A stretch of DNA of 64,000 nt from JBBATK01 sp044228285. GTDB lineage: Bacteria > Bacteroidota > Ignavibacteria > Kapaibacteriales > NICIL-2. The DNA lies in the NCBI GenBank assembly GCA_044228285.1, contig JBGAVD010000001.1, forward strand, positions 744,001-808,000, read 5' to 3'. This document shows, in pieces, positions 1-10,531 of the stretch; within the stretch, counting starts at the first letter, position 1, and the number at the start of each line of letters is the position of its first letter. The notes under the pieces were generated by a model. That model saw only the letters and a program-made list of their open reading frames with translations. It ran no database searches and was not told the DNA's origin. Both the position numbers and the translations under genes were made by a program.

Positions 1-2
1 GT

Positions 3-1004
3 ATGAGGTTATCATTGTTCACGGAGGCATATCCAGATTTAGTTCAGAAAAGCGCAACTCAGCCTCGTCTGATTACCAAATCTGGTGGCTGGAATATGTA
101 CGAATTCACGCTAACTGCTCTTGAAATAGCGAACATGCCTGATATAATAGAAGGAACAAAGTGCAAGATTAAACTAGAGTATTTAAATGCAAATAATGCA
201 GCTGCGGAAGTGCCGTACGATGATATTGTTGTGCAGCCAGCCGAAGCAGATGTTGATGTTACGATCTTCGACTATCAAAAGTCGCGCGTCTTAGCACGCC
301 TAGATGCAAACCATCTTGCCAGCTATTGTCAATATACAGACGAAGGAAAAAATGTTCGAATAAGAACAGAAACAGTTCGCGGCGTTAAGACTGTTAGTGA
401 GGTAGAAGCGAATGTGCCCGTTGTAGCGAAAGTAAGCGAACCATCAATACCAAATCAATTGGTTAGACCTCCGAAAAGTAATTCAATCGCCGCAGTTGAG
501 CCAAATAGTTACTCAGTACCACGCACTATGGTCTCACGTGACGTTAATGGAAAACAAAATCTCGCTTCAATAACTTTAGCACCTGATAAAAAAGAAATTA
601 ATGTATTTGGGCACGACGACAACAGCTTTAGCCAGTTAAAGGAGTTGTTGAGCTACGTTGGCAATTTAGGAAAGGACAGCACATCCATGATTCGACTGAG
701 TAATGCTTCTCGCTTGGATTCAGTGGTGGCAACTGTTAATAATGAGTCGCTTCAGCAGTTGTTAGAAGTCGAGAAAGTTACAAAAGAGTCAGTCGAAACT
801 GCCATTCGTCGAACATCTTCCGCAATGCTATCGTTGGAAGAAGGCATCGCAAGCTACGAAGAATTGCAGCCGAACGCTGCAAGTTCAGATTCGAAATTAG
901 CTTGCCAAAGCAAGGTTCATGACCTCAACGAGCAACTACATGATTTGCGCAAGTACAAAAGCGCGTTGGAGAAGATCTTGCAGAGAGCACAGTTTGCGAA
1001 GTAG
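3..1004 (+). CDS. Hypothetical protein, probably 5'-truncated by the window edge
   Basis: I do not recognise this protein. The frame is open from the first bases, so the methionine at position 3 is probably internal and the gene starts outside the window. The visible 333 residues begin with a beta-rich stretch of about 140 residues, continue through a Pro/Ser-rich linker (about 140-190), and end in a charged helical tail (about 240-333) with heptad-like Leu/Glu/Lys spacing suggesting a coiled coil. It has no membrane segment or signal peptide in the visible part. Its stop at 1002-1004 lies immediately before the ATG of the giant RHS gene at 1006, so the two are probably co-transcribed. A role as accessory or structural partner of the RHS protein is inference from position only. 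Confidence 0.6.
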   Translation: MRLSLFTEAYPDLVQKSATQPRLITKSGGWNMYEFTLTALEIANMPDIIEGTKCKIKLEYLNANNAAAEVPYDDIVVQPAEADVDVTIFDYQKSRVLARLDANHLASYCQYTDEGKNVRIRTETVRGVKTVSEVEANVPVVAKVSEPSIPNQLVRPPKSNSIAAVEPNSYSVPRTMVSRDVNGKQNLASITLAPDKKEINVFGHDDNSFSQLKELLSYVGNLGKDSTSMIRLSNASRLDSVVATVNNESLQQLLEVEKVTKESVETAIRRTSSAMLSLEEGIASYEELQPNAASSDSKLACQSKVHDLNEQLHDLRKYKSALEKILQRAQFAK

Positions 1005-1005
1005 A

Positions 1006-4000
1006 ATGGAGCGAAGTTCCAATATTCAAGTAGCATCATATATGAAAAATGCACTATCTAGATCTCGTTTGTTAATAGTGGATGCGTATAAAGTGTGTCT
1101 ATGTTTACTATGCGCGACATTAGGCTTTACTTCGTACCTACACAGCGAGACCTATTACAAGTTGGCAGACACTTCGGTCTCGACTGATGTATCTCGCCGT
1201 GACTCATCAAATCGTATCAATGAGTATCCTTACATAGCCATTACTAACACCGTTCAGTTTGCAGGTCTTGATCAGATCACTAATACAAATTATCGCTTGC
1301 TCACCCGTTCAAATGTAGCGGACAATAGGTGTGCAGGATTCGAACTGAAAAAATGTGTGTTGACTGCGAAGTTGTCGATGTGTAATGACATGAACGAGTA
1401 TGTAGGCGGTTCCAATACAGTGTATGATATTAAAGTAAAACTGAAAATATGTTACTCGTCTAATTGTGACAACAATACTCCAATACTCTATACAGATTAT
1501 TTGCATATTAAAATGGATGCAAGCAGCGGCAGTAAGGAGCTTAAACCAGAATGCGTATACGTAAAAGTGTTCGATCCGCTGATCGACGAAAATGAATATA
1601 ATGCATTTAAAGATGCAGTTTCTTTTAAGGTCGAGATTGAGGATGTAGTTGTAAGTAGCGTTTTACCACTGCTGTTGCATAGCAATCTGAAGGTTGACGT
1701 ATCGTATTCTGATCAATACGTAACCGATGCAACAAGTGTTAGCGGTAATGGAGCGGTACCACTTCTCGGGATAGAGCGAGTTAGAAATCATGTGACACAG
1801 TCAGGTAACCCTACGACTCTTGTATGGAGAAGTTCTGAGTCGTTATGTGTCGACGAGTATCCGGCTTACCAATTACAGATACTTCGACTTTATAACAAGA
1901 AGCCAGAGTATAAACTCCAATGGCAGTGTTCTACCACAGTTGATTGGAACAATGCACTTACGTTTGAGACTGGGTATCTTAAGCCTGACGCACAAGGCAA
2001 TTATAGTGTACAAGTGACTTTAGCAGAAGGTGTTGGATATTATATCTGGAGAGTACGGCCGATAGGGAACAAATATAAGGGAGGCATTGCTGATGCTCGG
2101 AATTTCGGTGTATGGAGCGATAGCCCTGCTCCAAATCAAGTATTGGATTGGGATTATGCGTCGGCAACAATGTTGAGCATAGCTGCTGCTTCACCGAATC
2201 CAACATTCACAACGTCCTGCGCGTTCTTTTACAAACAGTATGATATTTCTCGGAACTGGCAGTTTAGTCGCAGCTTTACTGAAGACTGTAAGCGCCTTGA
2301 GACAATGCAGTATGTAACGTCTTCGGGGATGGCGCGTCAAACCCAAGTGCGCTTGAATGATGCCTCGGCAGTACTGGTGGACCAAACTGTACAAGACTTT
2401 AGCGGACGGAATGCGCTTAAGTCGCTGCCTGTACCATTGAATCCAGATCCGCTAGGTCGCGGTGGTGTATTTGGCTATGCTCCTCAAATGTTGCTTTCTC
2501 CTTCTGGTCTTTATACAGCGGCGAGTTTTGACGCTGAAAAGATCAGTAATCCTGAACCTGTTGTCCAAGGTCCTGTAAAAAGCTATTATTCAGGAACTAA
2601 TGCGGGCGATGGTGCTAGAATTGCTGGCGCAGGAGGATATCCTTTTTTCGAAACGCGATTTATTACCGATGGGTCAAGTAGGCCAAGTGAGGTTGCCGCA
2701 CCTGGTCCGGTTCATCGAATAGGAAGTACAGTTTCAGGAGAGTCACGGACAGTGACTTCTCTGTATGCTGCACCGTCAGAACACGAGCTCGTATGCATGT
2801 TTGGTGAAGAAGCACCAAACCCAAACTCAGTACAGAAGGTGGTAACGATTGACCAAAACAAGACAGCGACAGTTGAGTACAAGATGGGCAAGAAAGTTAT
2901 CGCAACCTGTTTGCAAGTAGTTAACCCAGCTAATTCGAATCTGGACCCTATAGATGAGGATGCCGGGATAACAACGCAAATAGTGGATCCAATTGGTCCC
3001 TCTGTTATCATTGGAGAAGAGCTACGGACGCAAAAGCGAATTGCAATCGTTGTACCGACCGAGATTACTGTTAATGGGAGTTTTACACCAGGAGTATTTA
3101 GCTACAAACAGTCAGGTGACGCTGTAGGGTCGTGTATCGATCTATGTGCTACGTGTGGCTACATCTATACCTTGAGTATTAAGTCCGTAGAGTATCCCAG
3201 TGAAACTGAAGACGATAGGAATCATACTGAGTCACATGTATTAATGCCTCAAGTTAAGGATTTGCACGAAAGTGCAAATTCATGTAGCACTTCTACTGTT
3301 ACGACTTTTGAGTATAAGAAGGTACTCCCGCAAGGAACGTACATTATAGAGCGTAGAATAGTACCAAATACGGTAAGTTCTATAGATGAAGTAAGAAATC
3401 TAGTCAAACTGCGGTTTGCAGAACTAAATGCCGATGTATTCATCGACCCGATTCCAGGTGGTAGCGGGACTCTTAATGACGCATTTGTTCTTTTGGAAGA
3501 CGGCAATATACTTGGTTTTTACAATGCTCTAGGTAAAAGCGAAGAGTTCGTTAAGGCTCATGACGGTCAGAATATTGATTTGATATACCCGTCTAAGTGC
3601 GTTTCAATAAAAGTTCCAGTAGTTTTCCCGCCTTGTGCGCAAAGTTATACTACAGCTTGCGGAAATCCACCATCTTTCGGTGAGTATCTTCTATATAGCA
3701 GCCCAGGGAATAATCGATTTGCGGCACCATATCCAACCACAATTTCAGGCTGGTTTTCAAGAGAGTATGAACCATCTAATCAGATTGTACTTTATAGTGA
3801 CCTCACTTCGCTGAACAGTATGATACTCAATATGGTTAGTGATGGGTATGATTGTGGAGCTATGTTTAAGTGTTGGTCTGACGTTATCAACAAGTTGCAT
3901 TCGAGCTACAAACGTTCCGTGTACGAGCAGACTTCTGAAGGTGTGTACAAAGAGGTTGATAACGAGACAACTTTTTGGTCGCCAAATGAAGTACTAGACT

Positions 4001-7000
4001 CATTTCTGGACTGCGCAGGAAAGAAGTTTAGTACAATTACAGAAAATATAAGTACTTACGTGCAGAATCCACATAAGACTGTGTTGTTTCCTGCAGCTTC
4101 TGGTGATCTCAACGTTAGCTTTGATACTGGTGTACCGCAGACAGATAAATTGCGATGCCAGACATGTATAGACAACATGACTAATACTACGCCTGGTTCG
4201 ATCCACGACGTCGTAGCGTTAACAGATTGGCTGAACTCTCATCAGCAAGAGCGTGCGGATGTTCTTGAGCGACTCGATAGATGTTTTCGCACTCGATCTG
4301 CTGTAGCAAGTAACGAAGAGGAGTATGGAAATGAGATATCATCCATACTATCTTGTTCTGGTGATTGTAATCAGAAGGTACTTTGTGCACAGAATGCCTT
4401 CCAAACACGCGTTAAGAAGTTTCAAGACTTTTGTGCTCAACGAGAACATCAGTTTGTAGAAATTGCAAAAAAAGCGCTGAACGATCTGCACTCTACAGAA
4501 GCTGACTACAGCGAAACCCATCCTGAGCAAGTCTGGTGTATTGTTAATCCACTAATAGAGAAGTGCAAGAGTTATGCAAACTTTACCGTGGAATGCAATA
4601 ATGGAAGTCTCGTCTTTACGCCGCCTACACCTTTATGGTATGAGAATCTCAATAAGATCATTCAGTATGATCCCATTGTAAAAGTTCTGCCGAGTTCGAC
4701 CGACCTCTGCGGTCAAAGCGACGGGGACAAAGTCGCTGCAATACCGTCCTCCTTGAGTCAAGCGGTTACCGCGCTCAATGCAAACCTAGAAAAAGAAAGA
4801 GGTATACTGAATATACTGCATAGTCGTTATGGTACAACTAGTAAGAAGATTAATGTGTCAAGTATCCTGCGATCGTACGGTATTGGAGCAAGTGATACCA
4901 GAGAAGTCAATATTGTTTTATGGTGGGAAGATTCATATGCACACTTTGAGCTCAAAAATGAAAATGGACAATGTAAGATATATTATTTGAGCAAAGTAAA
5001 GAAGATACAAGATGCATCTGGTACACATCCGCTTGTGAATGAATTGAATCGGACTATAGGCCGTCTATGGACGCACTTTATAACAAATTCTGAACCATTG
5101 TGGACTGACAGCTCGACGTCAACAGTTTGTCTAGGCGGCGACAAGCCCCCTGGATACCTTGATGCGCTAAGGCTTAGGGCTATGAGTAGCAATACATACC
5201 TTTCAGATGCGTGTGATATTCTAGGCGAGAATAGGTACGAATATATTAACGCTTTAAGTGATCCAATTCGCACCGATGCACTCATTAAAGTAGGTATGGG
5301 TAAGTACGTACTCTCGCTAGATACTAGCGAATATCACATCAATCCGTTACAGCATGCGTTCGATATAAATGTCAAAGTGCTTGCTCAAGATGATTCTACG
5401 TTCGTGGATTTCATTACTTTGGATACTATTATCGCTTCCTGTAAGCCTGTTCAGATCGGTGATCAAGTGTATGAAGTCCAGGACGTAATAAGTGGAGTGT
5501 ATCATATAGGTGCGCGTGACTCATCTGGTTACGACTTGCCATTTAGCTTTCCTGCCTTCACGGATACGAACGGTATCAGTACTTGGAGTGGTCTCTATTC
5601 TAGTTCTTCGCATATGCCCGGAAACTTCAGTGTAAGTCGTTTCGAACAAGACTACGACGGATTCTTGTCATTCCGCCCTGATCCATTCAATGAGGTTGGA
5701 GATTCTTCGAAACACATTCGTGTTGAGAGTGTATTTCTTGGACTAGGTCCGTCCAACGTACCCCTTGGACAAGGAACAGATCCATATAGACAACAACTGG
5801 TGGCAGAGATGTCAACTTGCGGTAGTGATTGCCCAGCATTTTGTGTAAAATGGATTGCCAGGGAAGTAATCGCTAAAGAGAGCGAGAAGGAGATTAAGTC
5901 GATTCCATGCCGAATTGTTGTTGCAAATGATATTCGAAGTCGGGTTATGGCAAACGTGCAGGCTAGTATAGTGGAGCAACAAGACAACGCGATAGCAGAG
6001 CTAATTAATGGTTGTCGAGTATCAGACCAGCTCGATGCTACGTTGGCAGCAAGTTATCCGGTCAGTTACAAACACTTTACTCTTTATTACTATGACCGTT
6101 CTGGAAATATGATTGCGACGAATCCTCCAAAGGCATATTATCAGTTCCCAGCGAGTAGATCTATTAGTCGCTTGAATTATGGGACTAGGTGCGCTTATAA
6201 TTCTCTTGGCATGTTGCTCAAGTCTATAGCAATAGATGAGAACAAGATTACTCGTTACTTATATAACTCGAAGAATCAACTTCGGGCGACGTTCACTCCA
6301 GGTGTAGAATATGAGCCAAAGGAGAATGGCAATGAGACAGGCGAGTATGCTTATGTAAAGTACGATTTCTTAGGGCGGCTGGTTGAAACTGGTAAAGCGA
6401 AAAGAGAGCTTTCAGTTCCGCCACCTGCAGTGGGTTCGCCTTTTGAACCAATCTATTTGTCGGACTTAAATGAGTTGTTCTATCCTCAAAGCGAAACAAG
6501 TGAGATTGCGAGCACTGTATATAGTACTGGAATGAATAAAACATATATAAATCGTGTCGTGATTAGTACTGTGAATCCAGAGGACGCTCAATGTAATCTA
6601 CATAATAGGATCAGCAGCACTGCAAGACAGGGTGGTATTATATCATACTACAGTTACGATAGTCAAGGACGGATAAAGTGGGTGAAGCATGATTTAGATG
6701 GCTTCGGCTGTATTGTTGATGGTCAATCATTATCGCTAAGCAATGATGTGAAATATGACTATGATGTATTGACTGGCAACGCAACTGGAATTACATATAA
6801 TGAAGGGCGTCAAGATCGTTACTATTACAAATACGATTACGATGGTGATTGTAGACTATCGGAAGCAAGTTCGTCAAGAGATACTGTTGTGTGGGAAAAA
6901 GATGCAGCGTTCAGTTACTTTCTTCACGGTCCATTAAAAAGGAGAGTGCTCGGCGCTGATCGTGTTCAAGGATTAGATTACACATACACACTTCAAGGGT

Positions 7001-9267
7001 GGCTCAAAGCAATAAACACCGTCACTAGTATAGAAAATGGTCCGTCAGCTGATCCTGGAAGAGATGGTGGTTTCGATCAGGCAAATCGTAGCGTGGCGAT
7101 TGATGCGTATGGACTAATGCTAGACTATTTTCCAGATGACCATAATGCAGCATTCAACTCGTTCCCCAAGAATGACGGTGGTAATGGTCTACTGCTCAAG
7201 GGTTTGTATGATGGTAATATTCGTTCGATGAGTTCCATATACTTGAACAGTACCGATAAGACGCCTGGAACTTCACATCTAGCATACCCGCATCGGACTC
7301 TCGACTATTTTAATTATGACCGCATAGGAAGAGTTACCTCAAGCAGAGTGGGTCTTGACCCTGGTATGACCGACTACTGGTCGACTATAGACGACTATGC
7401 ATCTACGTACAGTTACGACCCTAACGGTAACATAGTCAGTTTGACTCGGAACGACGTGAGGGCTTTCCCAAGCCCAGTTACAGTTCCAATGGACAACTTG
7501 ACTTACAACTATCAGAGCAATCTCAATAACAAGTTGACAAAGATAGGCGATGCAGTCGTCAATCCAAGTGTCAATGAGGATCTAAAAGATCAAAACTCAG
7601 GAAACTACCGTTATGATGAAGCTGGACATTTAACGTGGGATGCTACTATGATGGCTGACGTGCAGCGACCTATGGCTTTGCGAGGTTACAACATCGAATA
7701 CGACCGCGATGGGCGGCTTAGGACTCAGTACCAGAACTGGTTTGAATCTAGAGGAAGCTCAGTTGTGAAGTGGGAGGCTACTACCCATTATATCTATGAT
7801 GTGTACGGTAACAAGATTCATGAAGTGCGTGAGGAAACAAACTATACAGAGCAGCCATTAAGTGGACTCGACCTTTCATGTTCAACCGCGCCTTACGTAA
7901 CGAAAACATTTCATAGATTCTATGTGTATGACGCAGCGTCAAAACTGTTGGCGGAGTACGAGAAAAACGATTGCATGCCAGTTGGTCCTCCGGCTAATTG
8001 GCAAGGTGAAAAAGGTGACTTGGTATTGAAAGAATGGTTTCTTTACGGCCAGAAACGAGAAGGAACTGCTCTACCAGAGCCAGTAAAAGCTAAAATCACT
8101 AATCAGATTGTTTTGCCTTCTAGTGTTCATTCGAGAATTGGGCTCTTAAAAAGGTATGAGCTATCGGATTATCAGAACAATGTTCGATTGATAGTGAACG
8201 ACATTAAAGAACCTGAGGATATTGCATCGTTAAATAGTACATATTATCCATTCATTATCAACGCTTCAAACTACTATCCATTTGGAATGGTGCGGCGGGA
8301 AAAGCAAGAAGCAGCTGGTGCAAATCAGTACGCATATGCTTATCAAGGTATGGAGAAGGATGATTGGTTTCGTCACGATAAGCCTTCGGCTCATTATACG
8401 ACTCTGTTTCGTCAGTACGACCCGAGAGTTTGTAGATGGATGTCCCAAGATCCGCGTCCAGTAGCGTCTACTAGTGGATACGTAGGTATGGCCAACAATC
8501 CAATACTTAATACTGATCCATATGGTGATACAGTACAAGTTAGAATGAAAGAGGGAATTGCCGCCTTTTTCGAGAGTGTAGGGCATTTCTTCGGCTTAAA
8601 CAGTATTTCAACATTGAACTATCACCAAGGTGGCTTTTATGATCACGCTGGCAATCAGTATACTGGAGTTCTGAATACTCAGCAATCGAGAATCCTTGGT
8701 GCACTACAGGATGCTGAAAAATCGCAAACAATGCGAAACGTGCTGACTGATATGTATAATAGTGAGCACAATGTTCTTGTCGTTTTGAGTAGTGGACCCA
8801 ATAAGTATGAGGCTGATAATGAGAAGCTTGCAGCTGAAGGCAAAAGTGGATCATCAGGTACAATATATTTTAATCCTAGCTCAACTGAAAGGGTGGCAAC
8901 TATCTCTGGAGGTGTTGTGTCAATAGGTTCAGCTGATCCAATGATGCTTTTCTTCCACGAGTTGTGGCATGGACGAGACGCGCAGCATGGTTATTTACAT
9001 GATGGAGCTGGACCTAGCATAATTCCTACACTTCAGAACCTTGGGGTAACTCAGTGGCCAAATATTGGTGAATATCAGGCCATGTATGGAGAGAATATGG
9101 TGCGCTCTGAGCGTGGGCTGCCTTTAAGAGCGTTTTATTCGATATATAATATAGGTGGAGTCGATTACCCTGCACATTCTCAGACATTTGATCCTAAGAC
9201 TAGCCTGCCAGTACTAGATTGGCAAGGTCTGAAACCTAATTACCCGAAACCTTATCCATTTAAATGA
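1006..9267 (+). CDS. Giant RHS/YD-repeat polymorphic toxin with M91-like metallopeptidase tip
   Basis: This is a secreted RHS protein of about 2,753 residues. I chose ATG 1006 because it follows the upstream stop directly; ATG 1042 is an alternative that puts the hydrophobic signal segment (Leu/Ile/Cys-rich, ending near TSYLHSE) closer to the N-terminus. The open frame itself extends to 919, inside the previous gene. Residues about 1-1,650 are beta-rich and cysteine-containing. YD repeats occupy about 1,680-2,460 (YDFLGRL, YDSQGRI, YDPNGNI, YDEAGHL, YDRDGRL, YDVYGNK). The RHS core ends with QYDPRVCRWMSQDP (about 2,470) and NTDPYGD (about 2,505). The remaining 245 residues are the variable tip, with HELWH at residues 2651-2655, followed by GEYQAMYGENMVRSERGLP. 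This matches the M91 (NleD-like) zinc peptidase pattern of HExxH followed by an E/EN-R motif. In RHS families the shell encapsulates the tip, which acts in a target cell; the M91 activity is inference. Confidence 0.9.
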   Translation: MERSSNIQVASYMKNALSRSRLLIVDAYKVCLCLLCATLGFTSYLHSETYYKLADTSVSTDVSRRDSSNRINEYPYIAITNTVQFAGLDQITNTNYRLLTRSNVADNRCAGFELKKCVLTAKLSMCNDMNEYVGGSNTVYDIKVKLKICYSSNCDNNTPILYTDYLHIKMDASSGSKELKPECVYVKVFDPLIDENEYNAFKDAVSFKVEIEDVVVSSVLPLLLHSNLKVDVSYSDQYVTDATSVSGNGAVPLLGIERVRNHVTQSGNPTTLVWRSSESLCVDEYPAYQLQILRLYNKKPEYKLQWQCSTTVDWNNALTFETGYLKPDAQGNYSVQVTLAEGVGYYIWRVRPIGNKYKGGIADARNFGVWSDSPAPNQVLDWDYASATMLSIAAASPNPTFTTSCAFFYKQYDISRNWQFSRSFTEDCKRLETMQYVTSSGMARQTQVRLNDASAVLVDQTVQDFSGRNALKSLPVPLNPDPLGRGGVFGYAPQMLLSPSGLYTAASFDAEKISNPEPVVQGPVKSYYSGTNAGDGARIAGAGGYPFFETRFITDGSSRPSEVAAPGPVHRIGSTVSGESRTVTSLYAAPSEHELVCMFGEEAPNPNSVQKVVTIDQNKTATVEYKMGKKVIATCLQVVNPANSNLDPIDEDAGITTQIVDPIGPSVIIGEELRTQKRIAIVVPTEITVNGSFTPGVFSYKQSGDAVGSCIDLCATCGYIYTLSIKSVEYPSETEDDRNHTESHVLMPQVKDLHESANSCSTSTVTTFEYKKVLPQGTYIIERRIVPNTVSSIDEVRNLVKLRFAELNADVFIDPIPGGSGTLNDAFVLLEDGNILGFYNALGKSEEFVKAHDGQNIDLIYPSKCVSIKVPVVFPPCAQSYTTACGNPPSFGEYLLYSSPGNNRFAAPYPTTISGWFSREYEPSNQIVLYSDLTSLNSMILNMVSDGYDCGAMFKCWSDVINKLHSSYKRSVYEQTSEGVYKEVDNETTFWSPNEVLDSFLDCAGKKFSTITENISTYVQNPHKTVLFPAASGDLNVSFDTGVPQTDKLRCQTCIDNMTNTTPGSIHDVVALTDWLNSHQQERADVLERLDRCFRTRSAVASNEEEYGNEISSILSCSGDCNQKVLCAQNAFQTRVKKFQDFCAQREHQFVEIAKKALNDLHSTEADYSETHPEQVWCIVNPLIEKCKSYANFTVECNNGSLVFTPPTPLWYENLNKIIQYDPIVKVLPSSTDLCGQSDGDKVAAIPSSLSQAVTALNANLEKERGILNILHSRYGTTSKKINVSSILRSYGIGASDTREVNIVLWWEDSYAHFELKNENGQCKIYYLSKVKKIQDASGTHPLVNELNRTIGRLWTHFITNSEPLWTDSSTSTVCLGGDKPPGYLDALRLRAMSSNTYLSDACDILGENRYEYINALSDPIRTDALIKVGMGKYVLSLDTSEYHINPLQHAFDINVKVLAQDDSTFVDFITLDTIIASCKPVQIGDQVYEVQDVISGVYHIGARDSSGYDLPFSFPAFTDTNGISTWSGLYSSSSHMPGNFSVSRFEQDYDGFLSFRPDPFNEVGDSSKHIRVESVFLGLGPSNVPLGQGTDPYRQQLVAEMSTCGSDCPAFCVKWIAREVIAKESEKEIKSIPCRIVVANDIRSRVMANVQASIVEQQDNAIAELINGCRVSDQLDATLAASYPVSYKHFTLYYYDRSGNMIATNPPKAYYQFPASRSISRLNYGTRCAYNSLGMLLKSIAIDENKITRYLYNSKNQLRATFTPGVEYEPKENGNETGEYAYVKYDFLGRLVETGKAKRELSVPPPAVGSPFEPIYLSDLNELFYPQSETSEIASTVYSTGMNKTYINRVVISTVNPEDAQCNLHNRISSTARQGGIISYYSYDSQGRIKWVKHDLDGFGCIVDGQSLSLSNDVKYDYDVLTGNATGITYNEGRQDRYYYKYDYDGDCRLSEASSSRDTVVWEKDAAFSYFLHGPLKRRVLGADRVQGLDYTYTLQGWLKAINTVTSIENGPSADPGRDGGFDQANRSVAIDAYGLMLDYFPDDHNAAFNSFPKNDGGNGLLLKGLYDGNIRSMSSIYLNSTDKTPGTSHLAYPHRTLDYFNYDRIGRVTSSRVGLDPGMTDYWSTIDDYASTYSYDPNGNIVSLTRNDVRAFPSPVTVPMDNLTYNYQSNLNNKLTKIGDAVVNPSVNEDLKDQNSGNYRYDEAGHLTWDATMMADVQRPMALRGYNIEYDRDGRLRTQYQNWFESRGSSVVKWEATTHYIYDVYGNKIHEVREETNYTEQPLSGLDLSCSTAPYVTKTFHRFYVYDAASKLLAEYEKNDCMPVGPPANWQGEKGDLVLKEWFLYGQKREGTALPEPVKAKITNQIVLPSSVHSRIGLLKRYELSDYQNNVRLIVNDIKEPEDIASLNSTYYPFIINASNYYPFGMVRREKQEAAGANQYAYAYQGMEKDDWFRHDKPSAHYTTLFRQYDPRVCRWMSQDPRPVASTSGYVGMANNPILNTDPYGDTVQVRMKEGIAAFFESVGHFFGLNSISTLNYHQGGFYDHAGNQYTGVLNTQQSRILGALQDAEKSQTMRNVLTDMYNSEHNVLVVLSSGPNKYEADNEKLAAEGKSGSSGTIYFNPSSTERVATISGGVVSIGSADPMMLFFHELWHGRDAQHGYLHDGAGPSIIPTLQNLGVTQWPNIGEYQAMYGENMVRSERGLPLRAFYSIYNIGGVDYPAHSQTFDPKTSLPVLDWQGLKPNYPKPYPFK

Positions 9268-9329
9268 TGACAAGAAAATATGTAATGCTATTTACTACTA
9301 AAGTTGTTTTTGATGGTTGCTGTAATTGA
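9264..9329 (+). pseudogene. Stub ORF overlapping the RHS stop (possible lost immunity gene)
   Basis: An ATG at 9264 overlaps the RHS stop codon (ATGA) and opens a frame of only 21 codons: MMTRKYVMLFTTKVVFDG, then CCN and a stop. Immunity genes of RHS toxins normally start here, often with such an overlap. The basic, then hydrophobic start could be the beginning of a membrane-targeted protein. No continuation is clear in another frame. I read it as the remnant of a decayed immunity gene, but a chance ORF is possible. Confidence 0.3.
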
Positions 9330-10531
9330 GTGTCGAAGAATAATGCATTAAAGCCTAAAATACAGATGCGTAAAAGTACACAATCTATGCATGGGCGTAG
9401 GCGTATTCTTTAGAAACCCGTGCAGTAGCGTTCTTGCTTCAAACGTCAGGAGGCACCCAGAAGATCACGAACTTGCCCGCGAATTTACGAATCGAGAAAT
9501 CAGTTCTTTGGAAGGATCGAAGTTCTTTTAGCAAATCTATGTCCGTTCTGGCGTTTCAGATAAATATGACGAATTAGATATTCCTGAATCTATATCAAAC
9601 TACGGATGTTCTGCCAAGATCTCATCGAGGGGTTCATGACCAACGTTATGGTTAGCGCAAGACGACTCGAGCATTGCGGAATGTTGCCATCAGCCACGTA
9701 ATTCGAGAGAATTGTAATTGGCACTGCGGAATAGCAAGCGCTTGCACTTTTAGTGGCGAATCTTCTCTGATTGACTCTATGTATCCGCGGCACAGTGACC
9801 CGCTACAGTTCTGGTAAGCTTTAATGTGCTTCAGCCGGAAATCGTTACTGGACAGAGACTTAGAATGCGACTGCTTGGCGTATCTTACAGCAGATCTGTT
9901 AAGTGCGATGCCGCTGATGAGGTGTGACAATGAACGGTATATGTCCAAGCTAGTGTGCTCTGCATGATCACAAGCATAGAGTCTTCGTAAGAGTGAAGTA
10001 ATGTGGCAGTTAGCTCTCTATAGTAAAGACTGTATATTGTCAAATGGCCTCAATATAGCCTCGCCGATGTTGTAGACGCATATGTGTCCGAACAAGGGAC
10101 GAGAATTAGGTACAATTGGGTTGCCTCGCAAGGAACGTAAGTGAGCTGTTCGGCCCGGCAATTCCAAGTTAGTGGCGGTGTGCAGTTTTCACCGACATTC
10201 ATCATTAAGTCTGCCATAGTCGGTCGTGATGCGTCAAGTAGGTGTTGAAAGCGCATTCGGCAGTTTGAGATTATTTATAGTATGAGACGTCGCGTGAATT
10301 GTTGGGTCAATGCGTGTTAGTGTCGTCCTTCAGTACGTTTATAGAACGAGGAGTGTGCTCTGTCACACATGACAACAGCAAGTCTAGCTGCAGCAAGTGC
10401 GATGGTTCATCGGTATATTGAGTTTATTACAGCTGGAAGAGAAAGCACAGCAAAGCTGGAGATATTACCCACCCTCAGGTAGACATCAATTCCGTTTTGC
10501 TAATGTGAATCGCTTCCAGCAAATCGTGTAA
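9330..10531 (+). other. Decayed non-coding stretch with eroded coding fragments
   Basis: About 1.2 kb without an intact gene. Forward-strand fragments look like former coding sequence. Around 9410-9530 a frame reads RNPCSSVLASNVRRHPEDHE and onward before a stop, then stays open again to about 9640. Around 10050-10240 a frame reads LADVVDAYVSEQGTRIRYNW, one stop, and then about 40 further open codons. None matches a family I can name. Short reverse-strand ORFs at 9590-9948 show no recognisable domain. The position, between an intact toxin tip and a decayed one, suggests old tip or immunity sequence. Confidence 0.4.
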
